Assembly: GCA_014874485.1 (NCBI GenBank)
Contig: JADBJK010000024.1
Coordinates: 186,001-250,000 of the forward strand
Source of the DNA: Chloroflexota bacterium
GTDB taxonomy: Bacteria > Chloroflexota > Anaerolineae > DTLA01
Direction: 5' to 3'
Length of the DNA: 64,000 nt
The position numbers and the translations under genes are program-made. The notes under the pieces are model-generated. The model was given only the letters and a program-made list of their open reading frames with translations. It made no database searches and was not told the origin of the DNA. This document shows positions 17,608 through 26,761 of this stretch, in pieces. How positions within the stretch are numbered: the first letter of the stretch is position 1; each line of letters opens with the position of its first letter.

Positions 17608-17919
17608 TTATCCGCCGGCCAGATTCAGAATCAACGCGAGTTCATCTCCGTCGCTGACCGGCGTCTGGAGCGCCTCATCGCGGTTCAACTGCACCGGCAC
17701 ATCGTTGACGAAAGCCGTCCACGCCGGCACAACCGTGTCGCCGTCGCCGTACAGGTAGCGGCGCATCTCGGCCCCGTATCGCGCCACCAGCGCCTCCAGC
17801 GCGTCGCCCACCGTGGCCGGTGCGTCCAGCGCGATCTGCACCCGGTCGCTGCCTGCCGCGCTGTTGAGCGGCGGGTACAGGTGAACCGACAGGTTTACCG
17901 CGCGTCGCTGCTCACTCAA
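17608..17919 (-). CDS. MoaD/ThiS-like small sulfur-carrier protein
   Basis: This ~103-residue protein ends in the LNLAGG tail, the Gly-Gly end that MoaD/ThiS proteins use to carry sulfur. The middle matches the ubiquitin-like fold: a PATVGDALEALVARYG helix, then AFVNDVPVQL and PVSDGDELALI. MoaD supplies sulfur to make the pterin dithiolene that binds Mo or W. AOR gene clusters often hold a dedicated copy, and this one overlaps the AOR stop codon. The start is uncertain. I chose TTG at 17919, in the TTGAGTGAG overlap with the AOR stop, because no ATG is closer; the ATG at 17979 would lie well inside AOR. Confidence 0.78.
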   Translation of the reverse strand: MSEQRRAVNLSVHLYPPLNSAAGSDRVQIALDAPATVGDALEALVARYGAEMRRYLYGDGDTVVPAWTAFVNDVPVQLNRDEALQTPVSDGDELALILNLAGG

Positions 17920-19864
17920 CTTTGCCGCAGTCCGATACCGGCAGTTTGCCGCGGGCTTCCAGATCGTCGGCGATCGCATTCAGGCCCAGGCGCTCCAGGC
18001 CGGCGCGCGTGGGCAGGCCCGTGTCCGGATCCCACCGGCGGTCCTCGTAGTATTCGGTCAGGATGGCGTCAAACTTCTCCAGGTCCACAACGGCCCCGCC
18101 GCTCGGCCCGCCGCCCAGCAGCGGCTCCTCAAAGAAGCGGCGCGGGATCACGTCGTCGGCGCGGGTCGCACCGCACCGCGTGTTGTATGCCTTCTCCACG
18201 TTGAAGGCACGCTCGCCCGCCATCAGCATCTCTTCTTCGCTCAGGTCGCGGCCCGTGCAGGCGTTGTAGAACCGCGTGGCCAGGTGCACGCCCTTGCGGT
18301 AGAGGTACGGGAATGTCGCCGAGCGGTAGTACGCGAACTTGCACAGCCCCAGGATGTCGCCGATGGTAACGAAATCCTCGCTGAACTTCAGCATCTTGCC
18401 CTTGCCGCGCACCCCGTGCTTGATGTCAGCAGCCTCTTCTGTGCCGAACCACTGGAGCGCCTCCTCCGGCCGCATGATCTCCTCAATGTACGGGTTGGAG
18501 CGCAGGTGGTCGCTGCCGCGCGTGGACGTGGCGTAGGAAACCGCACGCACGGGCATCCCGCGCGGGTCGCCCGCCGTCATCTCCCCGCCCTTCACGTGCA
18601 TGGCGAATCGCTCGCTGCCGCGCCCGATCTTCTCGGCGGCGCGCTTGGTGCCTTCGGCCAGGATGTTCGCCAGTTCACCCTGGCGCAGGGCGATGCGCCG
18701 GGTCATTTCCAGCCAGGCCGCCTCGTTGCCGAACTCCAGCACGAGGCCCTCGGTCTCCTTCTCGGTCAGAATCCCGTTCTCAAAGCATTCCATGGCGAAG
18801 GCGATGGTATCGCCGGTGCCTTCCGTGTCCAGGCCGTAGTGGTTGCACTGGTTTGACCAGGCGATGACGGCCTCCGGGTTGGTAACGCCGCAGGTCATGG
18901 AGCGGGCGATGGTCTCCCACTCCAATTTGGCCGTAACGCCCGCGTAGGGGCCGGTGCGCACGCGGTAGTCGCGGCGACAACGCACCGGGCACGCCAGACA
19001 CGCCCCCGCCTTCACCTGATAGTCCGAGCGGAAAATCTCCGGATCCAGCGTCTCCCAGGGATACGCGCCGTACCGCCAGTTCTCCGCCCCGTGGATGCCG
19101 AACTTCACGCGATGGCCCATGAAGCGGCAGGTGCCGTACTTGGTCGCCGGCGGGACGTAGGGATCCACCGCGATAGTATCCAGGTAGTCCTTGTACGCCG
19201 CCTTCAGCGCGGCGATGTCGGCCACGCCGATGTCGCCCGTGCCCCGCGTTACGATAGCCTTCAGGTTCTTGGAGCCCATGACCGCGCCCAGGCCGCACCG
19301 CGCGCTCACGCCCTTGTCGGCGCCATTGTGGTACACGCCCGCAAGCCGCACCAGGTTCTCGCCCGCCGGGCCGATGCTCACGGTGCAGACATCCGGACCG
19401 AACGTCTTGCGCGCCCAACTGTGCACGCCCGACGTGAACTGCCCGCGCAGGTGGGCCGCGTCGCGAATCTCCACGGTATCGTTGTCAATGTACAGGTACA
19501 CCGGCCTCTCGGCCTTGCCCTGGAAAATGAGCACATCGTACCCCGCCCGCTTCAGTTCAGCGCCCCACGACGCCCCCGAATGCCCGTCGCCGTGCATGTT
19601 GGTCAGGGGCGACCGCGCGGCGACCGTCGTGCGGCTGGCTGCAGGCACGCCCGTGCCGATGAGCGCGCCGGGCGAGAAGATCAGCCGGTTGGCGGGATCA
19701 AAAGGCTCCACCTCTGGTGGAACCTCTTCGTACAGAATCTTGGATGCGATGCCGCGGCCGCCAAGGAATAGGTCAATGTACTCGGAGCCGAGTTCCTCGG
19801 TGGTGATGGCTCCGGTGGTCAAATCCACGCGCAGAATCTTGCCCGCATACGAGTTCTTCGCCAT
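17912..19864 (-). CDS. aor: Aldehyde:ferredoxin oxidoreductase family tungsten enzyme
   Basis: This 650-residue protein belongs to the AOR family, which uses a tungsten bis-pterin cofactor and one [4Fe-4S] cluster to oxidise aldehydes to acids, passing electrons to ferredoxin (or the reverse). The N-terminal cofactor domain begins with YAGKILRVDLTTGAI and includes LGGRGIASKIL and PLTNMHGDGHSG. Cluster cysteines are in ACLACPVRC (about residue 294-300) and in GLCKFAYYRS near residue 520. Family motifs GDPRGMPVRAVSYATSTRGSDH and DTEGTGDTIAFAMECFENG are intact. Length and motifs suggest an active enzyme, but AOR paralogues with other aldehyde substrates or benzoyl-CoA reductase (BamB) roles exist. 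The partner ferredoxin is encoded just upstream. Confidence 0.92.
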   Translation of the reverse strand: MAKNSYAGKILRVDLTTGAITTEELGSEYIDLFLGGRGIASKILYEEVPPEVEPFDPANRLIFSPGALIGTGVPAASRTTVAARSPLTNMHGDGHSGASWGAELKRAGYDVLIFQGKAERPVYLYIDNDTVEIRDAAHLRGQFTSGVHSWARKTFGPDVCTVSIGPAGENLVRLAGVYHNGADKGVSARCGLGAVMGSKNLKAIVTRGTGDIGVADIAALKAAYKDYLDTIAVDPYVPPATKYGTCRFMGHRVKFGIHGAENWRYGAYPWETLDPEIFRSDYQVKAGACLACPVRCRRDYRVRTGPYAGVTAKLEWETIARSMTCGVTNPEAVIAWSNQCNHYGLDTEGTGDTIAFAMECFENGILTEKETEGLVLEFGNEAAWLEMTRRIALRQGELANILAEGTKRAAEKIGRGSERFAMHVKGGEMTAGDPRGMPVRAVSYATSTRGSDHLRSNPYIEEIMRPEEALQWFGTEEAADIKHGVRGKGKMLKFSEDFVTIGDILGLCKFAYYRSATFPYLYRKGVHLATRFYNACTGRDLSEEEMLMAGERAFNVEKAYNTRCGATRADDVIPRRFFEEPLLGGGPSGGAVVDLEKFDAILTEYYEDRRWDPDTGLPTRAGLERLGLNAIADDLEARGKLPVSDCGKVE

Positions 19865-19869
19865 GGTGT

Positions 19870-20424
19870 CTAACCCCTCTTCTCCAGTCTCTTCAGGACG
19901 GGCCCTTCGCCGCTGGGGGTGCTGCGCCGCAGTTCATCGCTGGCGGCCAGCAGCGCGGCAAAGCGCAGGCGGTTGTGCTCCGACACCTGCTCGTCATCCA
20001 GTGCACCCAGCACGTGCGACGGGCAGATGTCCACGCACGCCGGCGACTCGCCGCCGCACAGATCGCATTTGATGGCCTTGTTGGTTACGGGGTCCAGCGT
20101 GATGATGCCGTAGGGGCACGCCCCCACGCATGCCCCGCACGACGTGCACTTCGTCTCGTCCACGACAACGATTTGCAGTTTCTTGTTCAGTACGATGGCG
20201 TCAAACTTGCAGGCCGCCTGGCATGCGGGGTCCTGGCACTGCTGGCAGGTAACCGGTACATCTATGCCGGTGGAGAGTTCCGCCACGCGGATGCACGCCC
20301 GATAGGGGTTGAACGCGCCGACGTGCTGCAGCGAGCAGTACAACTCGCACAGATGGCACCCGCTGCAAATCCCCGTCGCCTCCCAGGGGTGATTGGTGTA
20401 AACAATCCGCTTCTTCTTTGCCAT
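19870..20424 (-). CDS. Multi-cluster ferredoxin, electron partner of the AOR
   Basis: This 184-residue iron-sulfur protein has four cysteine groups like the HycB/DmsB-type electron-transfer subunits: CSGCHLCELYCSLQH near the N-terminus, CQQCQDPACQAAC, CTSCGACVGACPYG, and CDLCGGESPACVDICP. That predicts four [4Fe-4S] clusters. The gene starts the long operon, and its stop lies five bases from the AOR start. Such AOR-linked ferredoxins carry electrons away from the tungsten site to soluble or membrane carriers. No twin-arginine or other signal is visible, so it should be cytoplasmic. GGGAGAGAA precedes the ATG. Confidence 0.9.
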   Translation of the reverse strand: MAKKKRIVYTNHPWEATGICSGCHLCELYCSLQHVGAFNPYRACIRVAELSTGIDVPVTCQQCQDPACQAACKFDAIVLNKKLQIVVVDETKCTSCGACVGACPYGIITLDPVTNKAIKCDLCGGESPACVDICPSHVLGALDDEQVSEHNRLRFAALLAASDELRRSTPSGEGPVLKRLEKRG

Positions 20425-20590
20425 GAGATTCTCTCCCGATTGGATTTGGCAGCAGAGAGGGACTTCGGGTGGGATAGACTGTTTAGCCTATCATAACACG
20501 GAAATCCACCCTGGAACCTTGTAGTTGCGTTGCAACAATGTTGCGCGAAAGTTACCGGACAGGGGACTGCGATGAGGCAGCGAAGAACGA

Positions 20591-21415
20591 CTACGAAGGC
20601 GAGTACAGATACCCCTTGCCGCGTATGGTCCGAATCAGGCGGGGTTTGGCTGGGTTGGGCTCCACCTTGCGCCGCAGGCGCGAGATGTGCGGGCGAATGA
20701 TCTCCGCGGCCTCCCGCTCCGAGACATCATAGCCGAGGGCCGTTCTGGCCAGGTGGCGGCACGAGAAGACCGTGTCGGGATTGCGAAGGAACTGCGCCAT
20801 GAGCGCCATCTCGTTGCCCGTCAGCGCCACCGTGCGGGCCTCCCGTCCATCCGTCGCGCCCACCAGCAGCAACCCCTTGGCCTGGTCCAGCGTCAGGCCA
20901 CCGGCGCGGACGAACCGCTCTACTCCCGTGTCCGTCGGCTGGGCCGCAGCCTTCTCCTCGTCCTGCAGCGCCGACAGGGCATCGGCCATCACGCGGATGA
21001 GGTGCTGACGGCGCAGGCGCTCCTGGCGCTGCTGCAGGGCGCGAGCCACCGCCTCGCCGATCTCGCGGATGCTGCACGGCTTCAGCAGGTAGTCGGTCGC
21101 GCCGGACTTCACGGCCACCACCGCGCTTTCCAGCGTCGCGTGGGCCGTCAGGATGATGATGAGCGTGTTCGGGTAACTCTCGCGCACGCGCTTCATCACC
21201 TCCACACCGTCCAGTCCGGGCATCCGCAGGTCCAAAAGCACGAGGTCATACGGCGATGCCGCCAGCCGCTCCAGCGCCTGGGTGCCCGACGCGGCGGCAT
21301 CGGCCTTGTATCCCATCAGGTTCAGCGCCCGCGTGATGGCCATGCGCGGGGTCGCCTCGTCATCCACCACCAGGATTCGCGCTTCAGGAATCGGCGGATA
21401 AGCAGGGTCCGGCAA
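20591..21415 (-). CDS. Response regulator with winged-helix output domain
   Basis: This 274-residue protein has an N-terminal receiver domain (about residues 12-125) with LVVDDE acidic pocket, phospho-acceptor in LVLLDLRMPG, Thr in IIILTAHA and Lys in YLLKPCS. After a linker, the C-terminal part (about 175-272) looks like an OmpR-type winged helix, ending RRKVEPNPAKPRLIRTIRGKGYLY. The start was set at the TTG at 21415, because a near-perfect AGGAGGTGGACC site precedes it; longer ATG frames run deep into the kinase gene. The gene overlaps the kinase by about 32 bases, so the pair is co-translated. It probably controls the catabolic operon it closes, or the AOR operon immediately downstream. 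Confidence 0.9.
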   Translation of the reverse strand: MPDPAYPPIPEARILVVDDEATPRMAITRALNLMGYKADAAASGTQALERLAASPYDLVLLDLRMPGLDGVEVMKRVRESYPNTLIIILTAHATLESAVVAVKSGATDYLLKPCSIREIGEAVARALQQRQERLRRQHLIRVMADALSALQDEEKAAAQPTDTGVERFVRAGGLTLDQAKGLLLVGATDGREARTVALTGNEMALMAQFLRNPDTVFSCRHLARTALGYDVSEREAAEIIRPHISRLRRKVEPNPAKPRLIRTIRGKGYLYSPS

Positions 21416-23726
21416 GGTCCACCTCCTGCGACTCGCGGCGAATTTCCGGCGCCAGCGGAAGCGACACGATGAACGTCGCGCCTCCGCCCTGCGCGTTCCG
21501 GGCCGTGATGGAGCCTCCGTGCCCTTGGATGATGCTGTGGCTGATGGCCAGGCCCAGGCCCGTACCGTCCTCCTTCGTCGTGTAGAACGGCTCAAACATC
21601 ATGCTCATGGCTTCGGGTGCAATGCCGGGGCCGGTGTCTGAAAACGCCAGTTCCATCTGGCCCTCGCACACCCGCGCCGCGATGTCCAGCGAGCCGCCAT
21701 CGGGCATCGCCTCAATGGCGTTGATGATCAGGTTCAGAAACACCTGCGACAGGTGGTCGGCGGAAGCCATCACGGGCGGCAGGTCTGCGGGCATATCCAA
21801 CGTAACCGCGATGCCCCGCTGCTGCAACTGGTTCGCGGCCAAGTCCAGGGCGTGGCGCACCAGCGGCGGCACCAGCGTGGGGCGGCGCTCAATCTGCGGC
21901 GGGCGCGCGAAGTCCAGCACCCGCTCGCTCAAGGCCATGAGCCGCTCAATCTCACGCTGCACGGCCAGCAGGTACTCGTGGCGCTCCTCCGGCCCCAGCG
22001 GAAAGTCCAGCACCAACTCCAGGCTGTTGCCGATGCCCTGGAGTGGGTTGTTGATCTCGTGGGCCAGGGCTGCCGCCAGCCGCCCCATGGCCGCCAGGCG
22101 CTCCGTGCGGAGCATGTACTGCTCCATGCGCTTGCGCTCCGTGATGTCGCGGATCAGCGCCACCCAGCCGATATGCCGGTGTTGCTCGTCCTCCAGCGGC
22201 ACGACGCTGTGCTCCGTCGTGAACACGCGCCCGCTCTTGTGCTTCATCTGGAACTCCGGCAAGAACAGGAAGCCCTTCTCGGCCAGCGCATCGCGCAGGT
22301 GCCGATTGAACTCCTCCACGGCGGCCCCGTCCACGTGCAGCAGCCCGATCTCCCGTTCCAGCATCTCCTCGCGCCTGTAGCCGAATATCTCCGTGGCGGC
22401 TGGGTTGCAGTCCAGAATCCGCATGTCCAGGTCTATGATAAACGCGGCGTCGCGCAGGCTCGCGAACGTCTTTTCCAGCAGCCGACGGGACTTGCCCAGC
22501 GCCTCCTCGGCCTCGCGGCGCTTGGTGATGTCGCGGACGTACTCAATGACCCCGATGCACGTGCCGTTGTTGTCGTACATGGGGAAGGCGTACAGTTCCA
22601 GCCAGCCCTCCACGCCCTTGGGGCCGGTCAGTGGAATCTCATCCATCTGCGGCGTGCCCTTCTCCATGGCGCGCCGCGTTGGGCAGATGACGCACGGCTC
22701 GCTCCGCAGGTGATACGCCTGGTAGCACAGTTTGCCCACGAGGGGCGTCGCATGGGCATACCATCGCTCCATGGCGTTGTTGACGCGCAGGATACGCATG
22801 TTCGTATCCAGGACGCTGATGCCGTCCTGAATCCCATCAAACACCGCCTGGAGAAACCACTCGTCGTAGCGAATCTTTTCCTCGGCGCGCTTGCGTTCGG
22901 TGATGTCGCGAACGTACTCAATGGCGCCCACGGGCCTGCCGTCGTCGCCCAGCATCGGGAATGCGTAGAGTTCCAGCCAGCCCCACACCCCATCCTTGCC
23001 CGTCAGGGGCACCTCGTCCATCTGGGGAGCCCCCGTCTCCATGGCGCGAATGGTGGGGCAAACGGTACATGGCGCGGAGCGGCCATGATACGCATGGAAA
23101 CACTTCTTGCCGACCAGCGGAACCATATGGGCGTACCACTTCTCCATGGCCTGGTTCACGCTGACGATGTTGAGGTCCCTGTCCAGGACGCTGATGCCGT
23201 CCTGAATCCCGTCAAACACCGCCTTCAGGAACCGCTCGTCTCGGCGAATCTTGTCCTCGGCCCACTTGCGCTCCGTGGCGTCGCGGACGCAGGCCACCAG
23301 ATACGGCTCGCCCTCCAGGAGCACCCGCCGCAGCGTAACCTCGGCGGGGAAGACAACCCCCGACCGCCGCTTGCACGTCAGCGTGAGAGACGCCGCGCCC
23401 GACTGCAAAGCATCCCGCACGAGCCGCCGGGCAGCGTGCGCCGACTCTGGCGCGACCAGGTCGCACACATCCGCGCCGATGAGGTCGCTGCGCGGGCAGG
23501 CGAAAATCTCGCACGCCGAGGGATTGCAATCCAGAACAATGCCGTCGGACGTCTGCAACACAATCGCCTCGGCAGCCGCCTCAAACAGCGCCCGATAGCG
23601 TGCCTCGCCTACCTCACGCCGATCTGCGATGACGCGGGACTTCGTCCGCTCCACCTTGCCTCGCCCATCCTTGCAGGGCGGCCCGAAGTGGCCGACGAAG
23701 GCCTTGTCCGCCGGCCACTTCGGCAC
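21384..23726 (-). CDS. Multi-PAS sensor histidine kinase
   Basis: This 780-residue protein has no clear membrane segment, so it is likely cytoplasmic. It carries four PAS domains (about 45-160, 165-285, 290-405 and 410-530). Two contain a Cys-rich loop (CFHAYHGRSAPCTVCP and CYQAYHLRSEPCVICP), a pattern often seen in redox- or metal-responsive PAS sensors of anaerobes. The HisKA domain has the H-box ALAHEINNPLQG and the ATPase domain follows with NAIEAMPDGG (N-box) and DTGPGIAPEA, GTGLGLAI. The start is a GTG at 23726, 12 bases from the stop of the metallohydrolase gene. It belongs to the second catabolic operon, suggesting it senses a pathway metabolite or redox state. Confidence 0.9.
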   Translation of the reverse strand: MPKWPADKAFVGHFGPPCKDGRGKVERTKSRVIADRREVGEARYRALFEAAAEAIVLQTSDGIVLDCNPSACEIFACPRSDLIGADVCDLVAPESAHAARRLVRDALQSGAASLTLTCKRRSGVVFPAEVTLRRVLLEGEPYLVACVRDATERKWAEDKIRRDERFLKAVFDGIQDGISVLDRDLNIVSVNQAMEKWYAHMVPLVGKKCFHAYHGRSAPCTVCPTIRAMETGAPQMDEVPLTGKDGVWGWLELYAFPMLGDDGRPVGAIEYVRDITERKRAEEKIRYDEWFLQAVFDGIQDGISVLDTNMRILRVNNAMERWYAHATPLVGKLCYQAYHLRSEPCVICPTRRAMEKGTPQMDEIPLTGPKGVEGWLELYAFPMYDNNGTCIGVIEYVRDITKRREAEEALGKSRRLLEKTFASLRDAAFIIDLDMRILDCNPAATEIFGYRREEMLEREIGLLHVDGAAVEEFNRHLRDALAEKGFLFLPEFQMKHKSGRVFTTEHSVVPLEDEQHRHIGWVALIRDITERKRMEQYMLRTERLAAMGRLAAALAHEINNPLQGIGNSLELVLDFPLGPEERHEYLLAVQREIERLMALSERVLDFARPPQIERRPTLVPPLVRHALDLAANQLQQRGIAVTLDMPADLPPVMASADHLSQVFLNLIINAIEAMPDGGSLDIAARVCEGQMELAFSDTGPGIAPEAMSMMFEPFYTTKEDGTGLGLAISHSIIQGHGGSITARNAQGGGATFIVSLPLAPEIRRESQEVDLAGPCLSADS

Positions 23727-23738
23727 GCCTAGTTCTGG

Positions 23739-24818
23739 CTACCAGCGATCCGGTCCGTACTCCACACTCTTGCGCCAGTTGGTGCGCTCGCGCCAGTCGG
23801 GGTACACGTACCGGCCGATGTTCATGTCGGTCGGGTGCTCGTACCGCGCGCCGGGGAGCAACACCACGGTACGCATGTCCAGCCGCTTCTCCTTCGCCTT
23901 GCGGCTGACGATGTACTCCAGGTACGACGGGTCCTCGTAGCAGTTGGCCCAGTTGTCATGGTGCGCGGGGATCACCACCTTGGCGTTCATGGCCTCGGCC
24001 ACCCGCCACACATCCCACGGCGACATCTTGTCGGTGTAGCCGGGGGCATTGTTCCCCATGTCCATGGTTACCATGTCAATCTTGTAGGTCTCGCCCACCA
24101 TGCGATAGCCGTTGTGGTACAGCGTGTCGCCAAGGAAGGCCATGTTCCCGCCCTCGGTGTTGAAGATGAAACTCACGGCGACTTCCTCAAACGGCCTGGG
24201 CGTGTCAAAGCCGGTCTTCGTGGCGATCACGTCAAAGTTGGGGGCGAAGTCAATCTTCATGTCGGCAATCTGCACGCTCTTGCCCACTTCCGCCACGATG
24301 AGCCGGTCATCGGGCACGCCCATGTTCTTCTTCATGCGGCGGGCGGCCTCGGGCGGCGCGATGAACTTGCAGTTCGTCGTCTGCAGTGCCGCGCTGATGG
24401 TGTAGAAGTCCATGTGGTCCTGGTGGTGATGCGTGATGCAGACCGCATCCAGCCGGTTGAACTTCCACGGGTCTATCACGTGCGGGTTCAGGCGCATCCA
24501 CCACAGTTTGTCCGCGCCGCTGGTGCGGCAGACGCCGCAGTACGAGTAGTCGGTGAACAGGCTGGGGCCCGCGTACAGGTCCACCAGGAACACCGCACCC
24601 GCCTGCGACTTCAGCGCCCACGACGGCCCGCCGAAATACCACAGGACGCCCGTCCCCGGCTTCACCTGGAAGTGCTCAATCTCGTAGTTCAGGTACGTGC
24701 CCCACTCCGGGAAGACTTCCTGCAGCCAGATTTCCCGGGTCATCTTGCGAGGCAGGCCGATGGTCGCCCCGTCCATGACGCCCATTTCGTCGTACTTCAC
24801 AACACTCTCGTCGCTCAT
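23739..24818 (-). CDS. UlaG-like metallo-beta-lactamase-fold hydrolase
   Basis: This 359-residue protein resembles L-ascorbate-6-phosphate lactonase UlaG. Metal-binding motifs are visible: CITHHHQDHMDFY (HxHxDH-like), FLGDTLYHNGY with the Asp ligand, and VVIPAHHDNWAN with a late His. UlaG opens a sugar-acid lactone, and relatives hydrolyse other lactones or phosphate esters. It starts at 24818 behind AAAGGAGTGG and lies between a dehydratase gene and a sensor kinase gene. A lactonase followed by an IlvD-type dehydratase is a common pair in non-phosphorylating sugar-acid breakdown, which fits this operon. The N-terminal ~55 residues have no recognised motif. Confidence 0.82.
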   Translation of the reverse strand: MSDESVVKYDEMGVMDGATIGLPRKMTREIWLQEVFPEWGTYLNYEIEHFQVKPGTGVLWYFGGPSWALKSQAGAVFLVDLYAGPSLFTDYSYCGVCRTSGADKLWWMRLNPHVIDPWKFNRLDAVCITHHHQDHMDFYTISAALQTTNCKFIAPPEAARRMKKNMGVPDDRLIVAEVGKSVQIADMKIDFAPNFDVIATKTGFDTPRPFEEVAVSFIFNTEGGNMAFLGDTLYHNGYRMVGETYKIDMVTMDMGNNAPGYTDKMSPWDVWRVAEAMNAKVVIPAHHDNWANCYEDPSYLEYIVSRKAKEKRLDMRTVVLLPGARYEHPTDMNIGRYVYPDWRERTNWRKSVEYGPDRW

Positions 24819-24884
24819 GGTTCCACTCCTTTCACAAATGTTGGGGAAAATCGGATGTCCACATGCGTCGGTCGTTGTTCCTGC

Positions 24885-26546
24885 CTACACGCGCAGGATT
24901 GCGCCTGTACTGGCCGAAGTTACCATCTTGGCATATCGGTACAGATACCCCTCCTTGATCTTTGGCTCAGGCGGAACCCAACGGGCCCGCCGCTCGGATA
25001 ACTCCTGTTCAGATACCTCAAGCGTCAGCGTGCGGTTGGGGATGTCAATCCAAATGCTGTCGCCCTCTTGAACCAACGCAATCGGGCCGCCTTCGGCTGC
25101 CTCGGGAGAGATGTGGCCGATAGCCGCGCCGCGGGTTACGCCGCTGAACCGCCCGTCGGTGATGAGCGCCACCGACTCGCCCAGCCCCATGCCCACGATG
25201 GCCGAGGTCGGCGCAAGCATCTCGCGCATGCCCGGCCCGCCCTTCGGCCCCTCGTAGCGCACGACGACCACGTCGCCCGGCACGATGCGCCCGCCCAGGA
25301 TGGCGTCCACGGCGTCCTCCTCGCAGTCAAACACACGCGCGCGCCCTCGCCGCTGGCGCATGGATGGCGCTACCGCCACCTGCTTGACCACCGCACCATC
25401 CGGGGCCAGGTTGCCCTTCAGGATGGCCAACCCGCCCTGCGGATGCACCGGCCGATCCAGCGGGCGGATGATCTCGGCGTCTCGGATTTCCACGCTCTGC
25501 AGGTTCTCGCCCAGCGTCCTGCCCGTAACGGTCATCACCGACAGGTCCACCAGCCCCTTCTCTGCGAGCCGCTTCATCACGCCCTGCACGCCCCCCGCGC
25601 GATCCAGGTCATCCAGGTGGTGCGGCCCCGCCGGACTCATGTTGCAGATGTGAGGGACGCGATCCGCCACCTCCTGGAACAGGTCCAGCGGGATGGTCAG
25701 GTGTGCCTCGTTGGCGATGGCGGGCACGTGGAGCACGGTGTTCGTGGAGCAGCCCAGGGCCATGTCCACGGCGATCGCATTGAGGAACGCCTCGGGGATA
25801 GCGATGTCCCGGGGGCGAATCCCGCGGCGGAGCAGCTCCATGACCTTCGCGCCGGCCGCCTTCGCCAGGCGGAGCCGGGCCCCGCTCACCGCCGGAACGG
25901 TCCCGTTCCCCGGCAGCCCCAGCCCCAGCGCCTCGGTCAGGCAGTTCATGGAGTTGGCGGTGAACATCCCCGCGCACGAGCCACACCCCGGACAGCACAC
26001 CTCCTCCAGTTCGGCCAGTTCCGCCTCGGTCATGCTGCCCGCAGAGACCTGCCCCACGCCCTCCCAGACGGTGGTCAGGTCGGTCTCGCGCCCACGCCAC
26101 AGGCCCGCCAGCATCGGCCCGCCGCTCACAACAACTGCGGGGATGTTGAGCCGCAGGGCTGCCATCAGCATCCCGGGGGTAATCTTGTCGCAGTTCGTTA
26201 CCAGGACAAGGGCGTCAAAGGGGTGGGCCATCGCCATCACTTCCACCGAGTCGGCGATGAGTTCGCGGCTGGCCAGGACGTACTTCATCCCCTCGTGCCC
26301 CATCGCCAGCCCATCGCAGATGCCGATGGACGGGAAGACCACCGGCGTGCCGCCTGCCGACGCCACCCCGCGCACCACCGCTTCGGTTACGGCGTTGAGG
26401 TGAAAGTGCCCGGGCACGATCTCGTTGAAGGCGTTGACCACCCCGACGATGGGGCCGTCAATCTCTTGGCGGGTGTAGCCCATGGAGTACAAGAGCGCCC
26501 GGTGCTGCGCCCGTTTGAGTCCCTTCTTCATCGCATCGCTTCGCAT
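24885..26546 (-). CDS. ilvD: Dihydroxy-acid dehydratase (IlvD) family
   Basis: This 553-residue dehydratase carries the cysteines for an iron-sulfur cluster in [25 protein letters not shown] and [19 protein letters not shown]. It also has [19 protein letters not shown] and [21 protein letters not shown], very close to true IlvD proteins of archaea and clostridia. IlvD makes 2-keto acids for valine, leucine and isoleucine; some relatives also take sugar acids. The ATG at 26546 is preferred since AGGGGGG sits at proper distance; the GTG at 26552 abuts it. Context is catabolic (BKACE, UlaG-like, hydroxyacyl-CoA dehydrogenase) and no other ilv gene is near, so a role in sugar-acid use is as likely as biosynthesis. 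Confidence 0.88.
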   Translation of the reverse strand: MRSDAMKKGLKRAQHRALLYSMGYTRQEIDGPIVGVVNAFNEIVPGHFHLNAVTEAVVRGVASAGGTPVVFPSIGICDGLAMGHEGMKYVLASRELIADSVEVMAMAHPFDALVLVTNCDKITPGMLMAALRLNIPAVVVSGGPMLAGLWRGRETDLTTVWEGVGQVSAGSMTEAELAELEEVCCPGCGSCAGMFTANSMNCLTEALGLGLPGNGTVPAVSGARLRLAKAAGAKVMELLRRGIRPRDIAIPEAFLNAIAVDMALGCSTNTVLHVPAIANEAHLTIPLDLFQEVADRVPHICNMSPAGPHHLDDLDRAGGVQGVMKRLAEKGLVDLSVMTVTGRTLGENLQSVEIRDAEIIRPLDRPVHPQGGLAILKGNLAPDGAVVKQVAVAPSMRQRRGRARVFDCEEDAVDAILGGRIVPGDVVVVRYEGPKGGPGMREMLAPTSAIVGMGLGESVALITDGRFSGVTRGAAIGHISPEAAEGGPIALVQEGDSIWIDIPNRTLTLEVSEQELSERRARWVPPEPKIKEGYLYRYAKMVTSASTGAILRV

Positions 26547-26576
26547 CGGCACCCCCCTTGTGCAGATTGTCCGTTG

Positions 26577-26731
26577 TCATTGCGAGCGAAGCGAAGCAAT
26601 CCCCCGCTCCATCTGTCATGCTGAGCGAAGCATCTCGGTTGCCGAGATTCTTCGGCGCTCCGCGCCTTCGCGCCTCCGTAAGGACAATTCATGAATTGTC
26701 CCTACGGACGCCCCCCGCACTCTCGCAATGA
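26577..26731. repeat. Palindromic MITE-like intergenic repeat element
   Basis: A ~155-base element fills the gap between the IlvD and BKACE genes. Its ends are inverted copies of TCATTGCGAG (26577-26586) and CTCGCAATGA (26722-26731). Inside are ATCTCGG/CCGAGAT (26632-26648) and a perfect 20-base palindrome at 26682-26701, extended to a 32-base imperfect one (26676-26707). Motifs such as GAGCGAAGC recur. No protein is encoded. It looks like a mobile, non-autonomous repeat that the operon tolerates. Confidence 0.75.
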
Positions 26732-26761
26732 CGAACCGTCAAGAGTCCCTGTGGCAAAGTA

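Noticed and set aside
20521-20550. Three GTTGC units and GTTGCAAC palindrome upstream of the AOR operon as an operator
   Set aside because: The associated -10 (TATGAT) lacks a -35 match and the repeats are short; not strong enough to list as a site.
24885-26546. Branched-chain amino acid operon
   Set aside because: IlvD motifs are canonical, but no ilvB, ilvC, ilvE or leu gene is near; context is catabolic.
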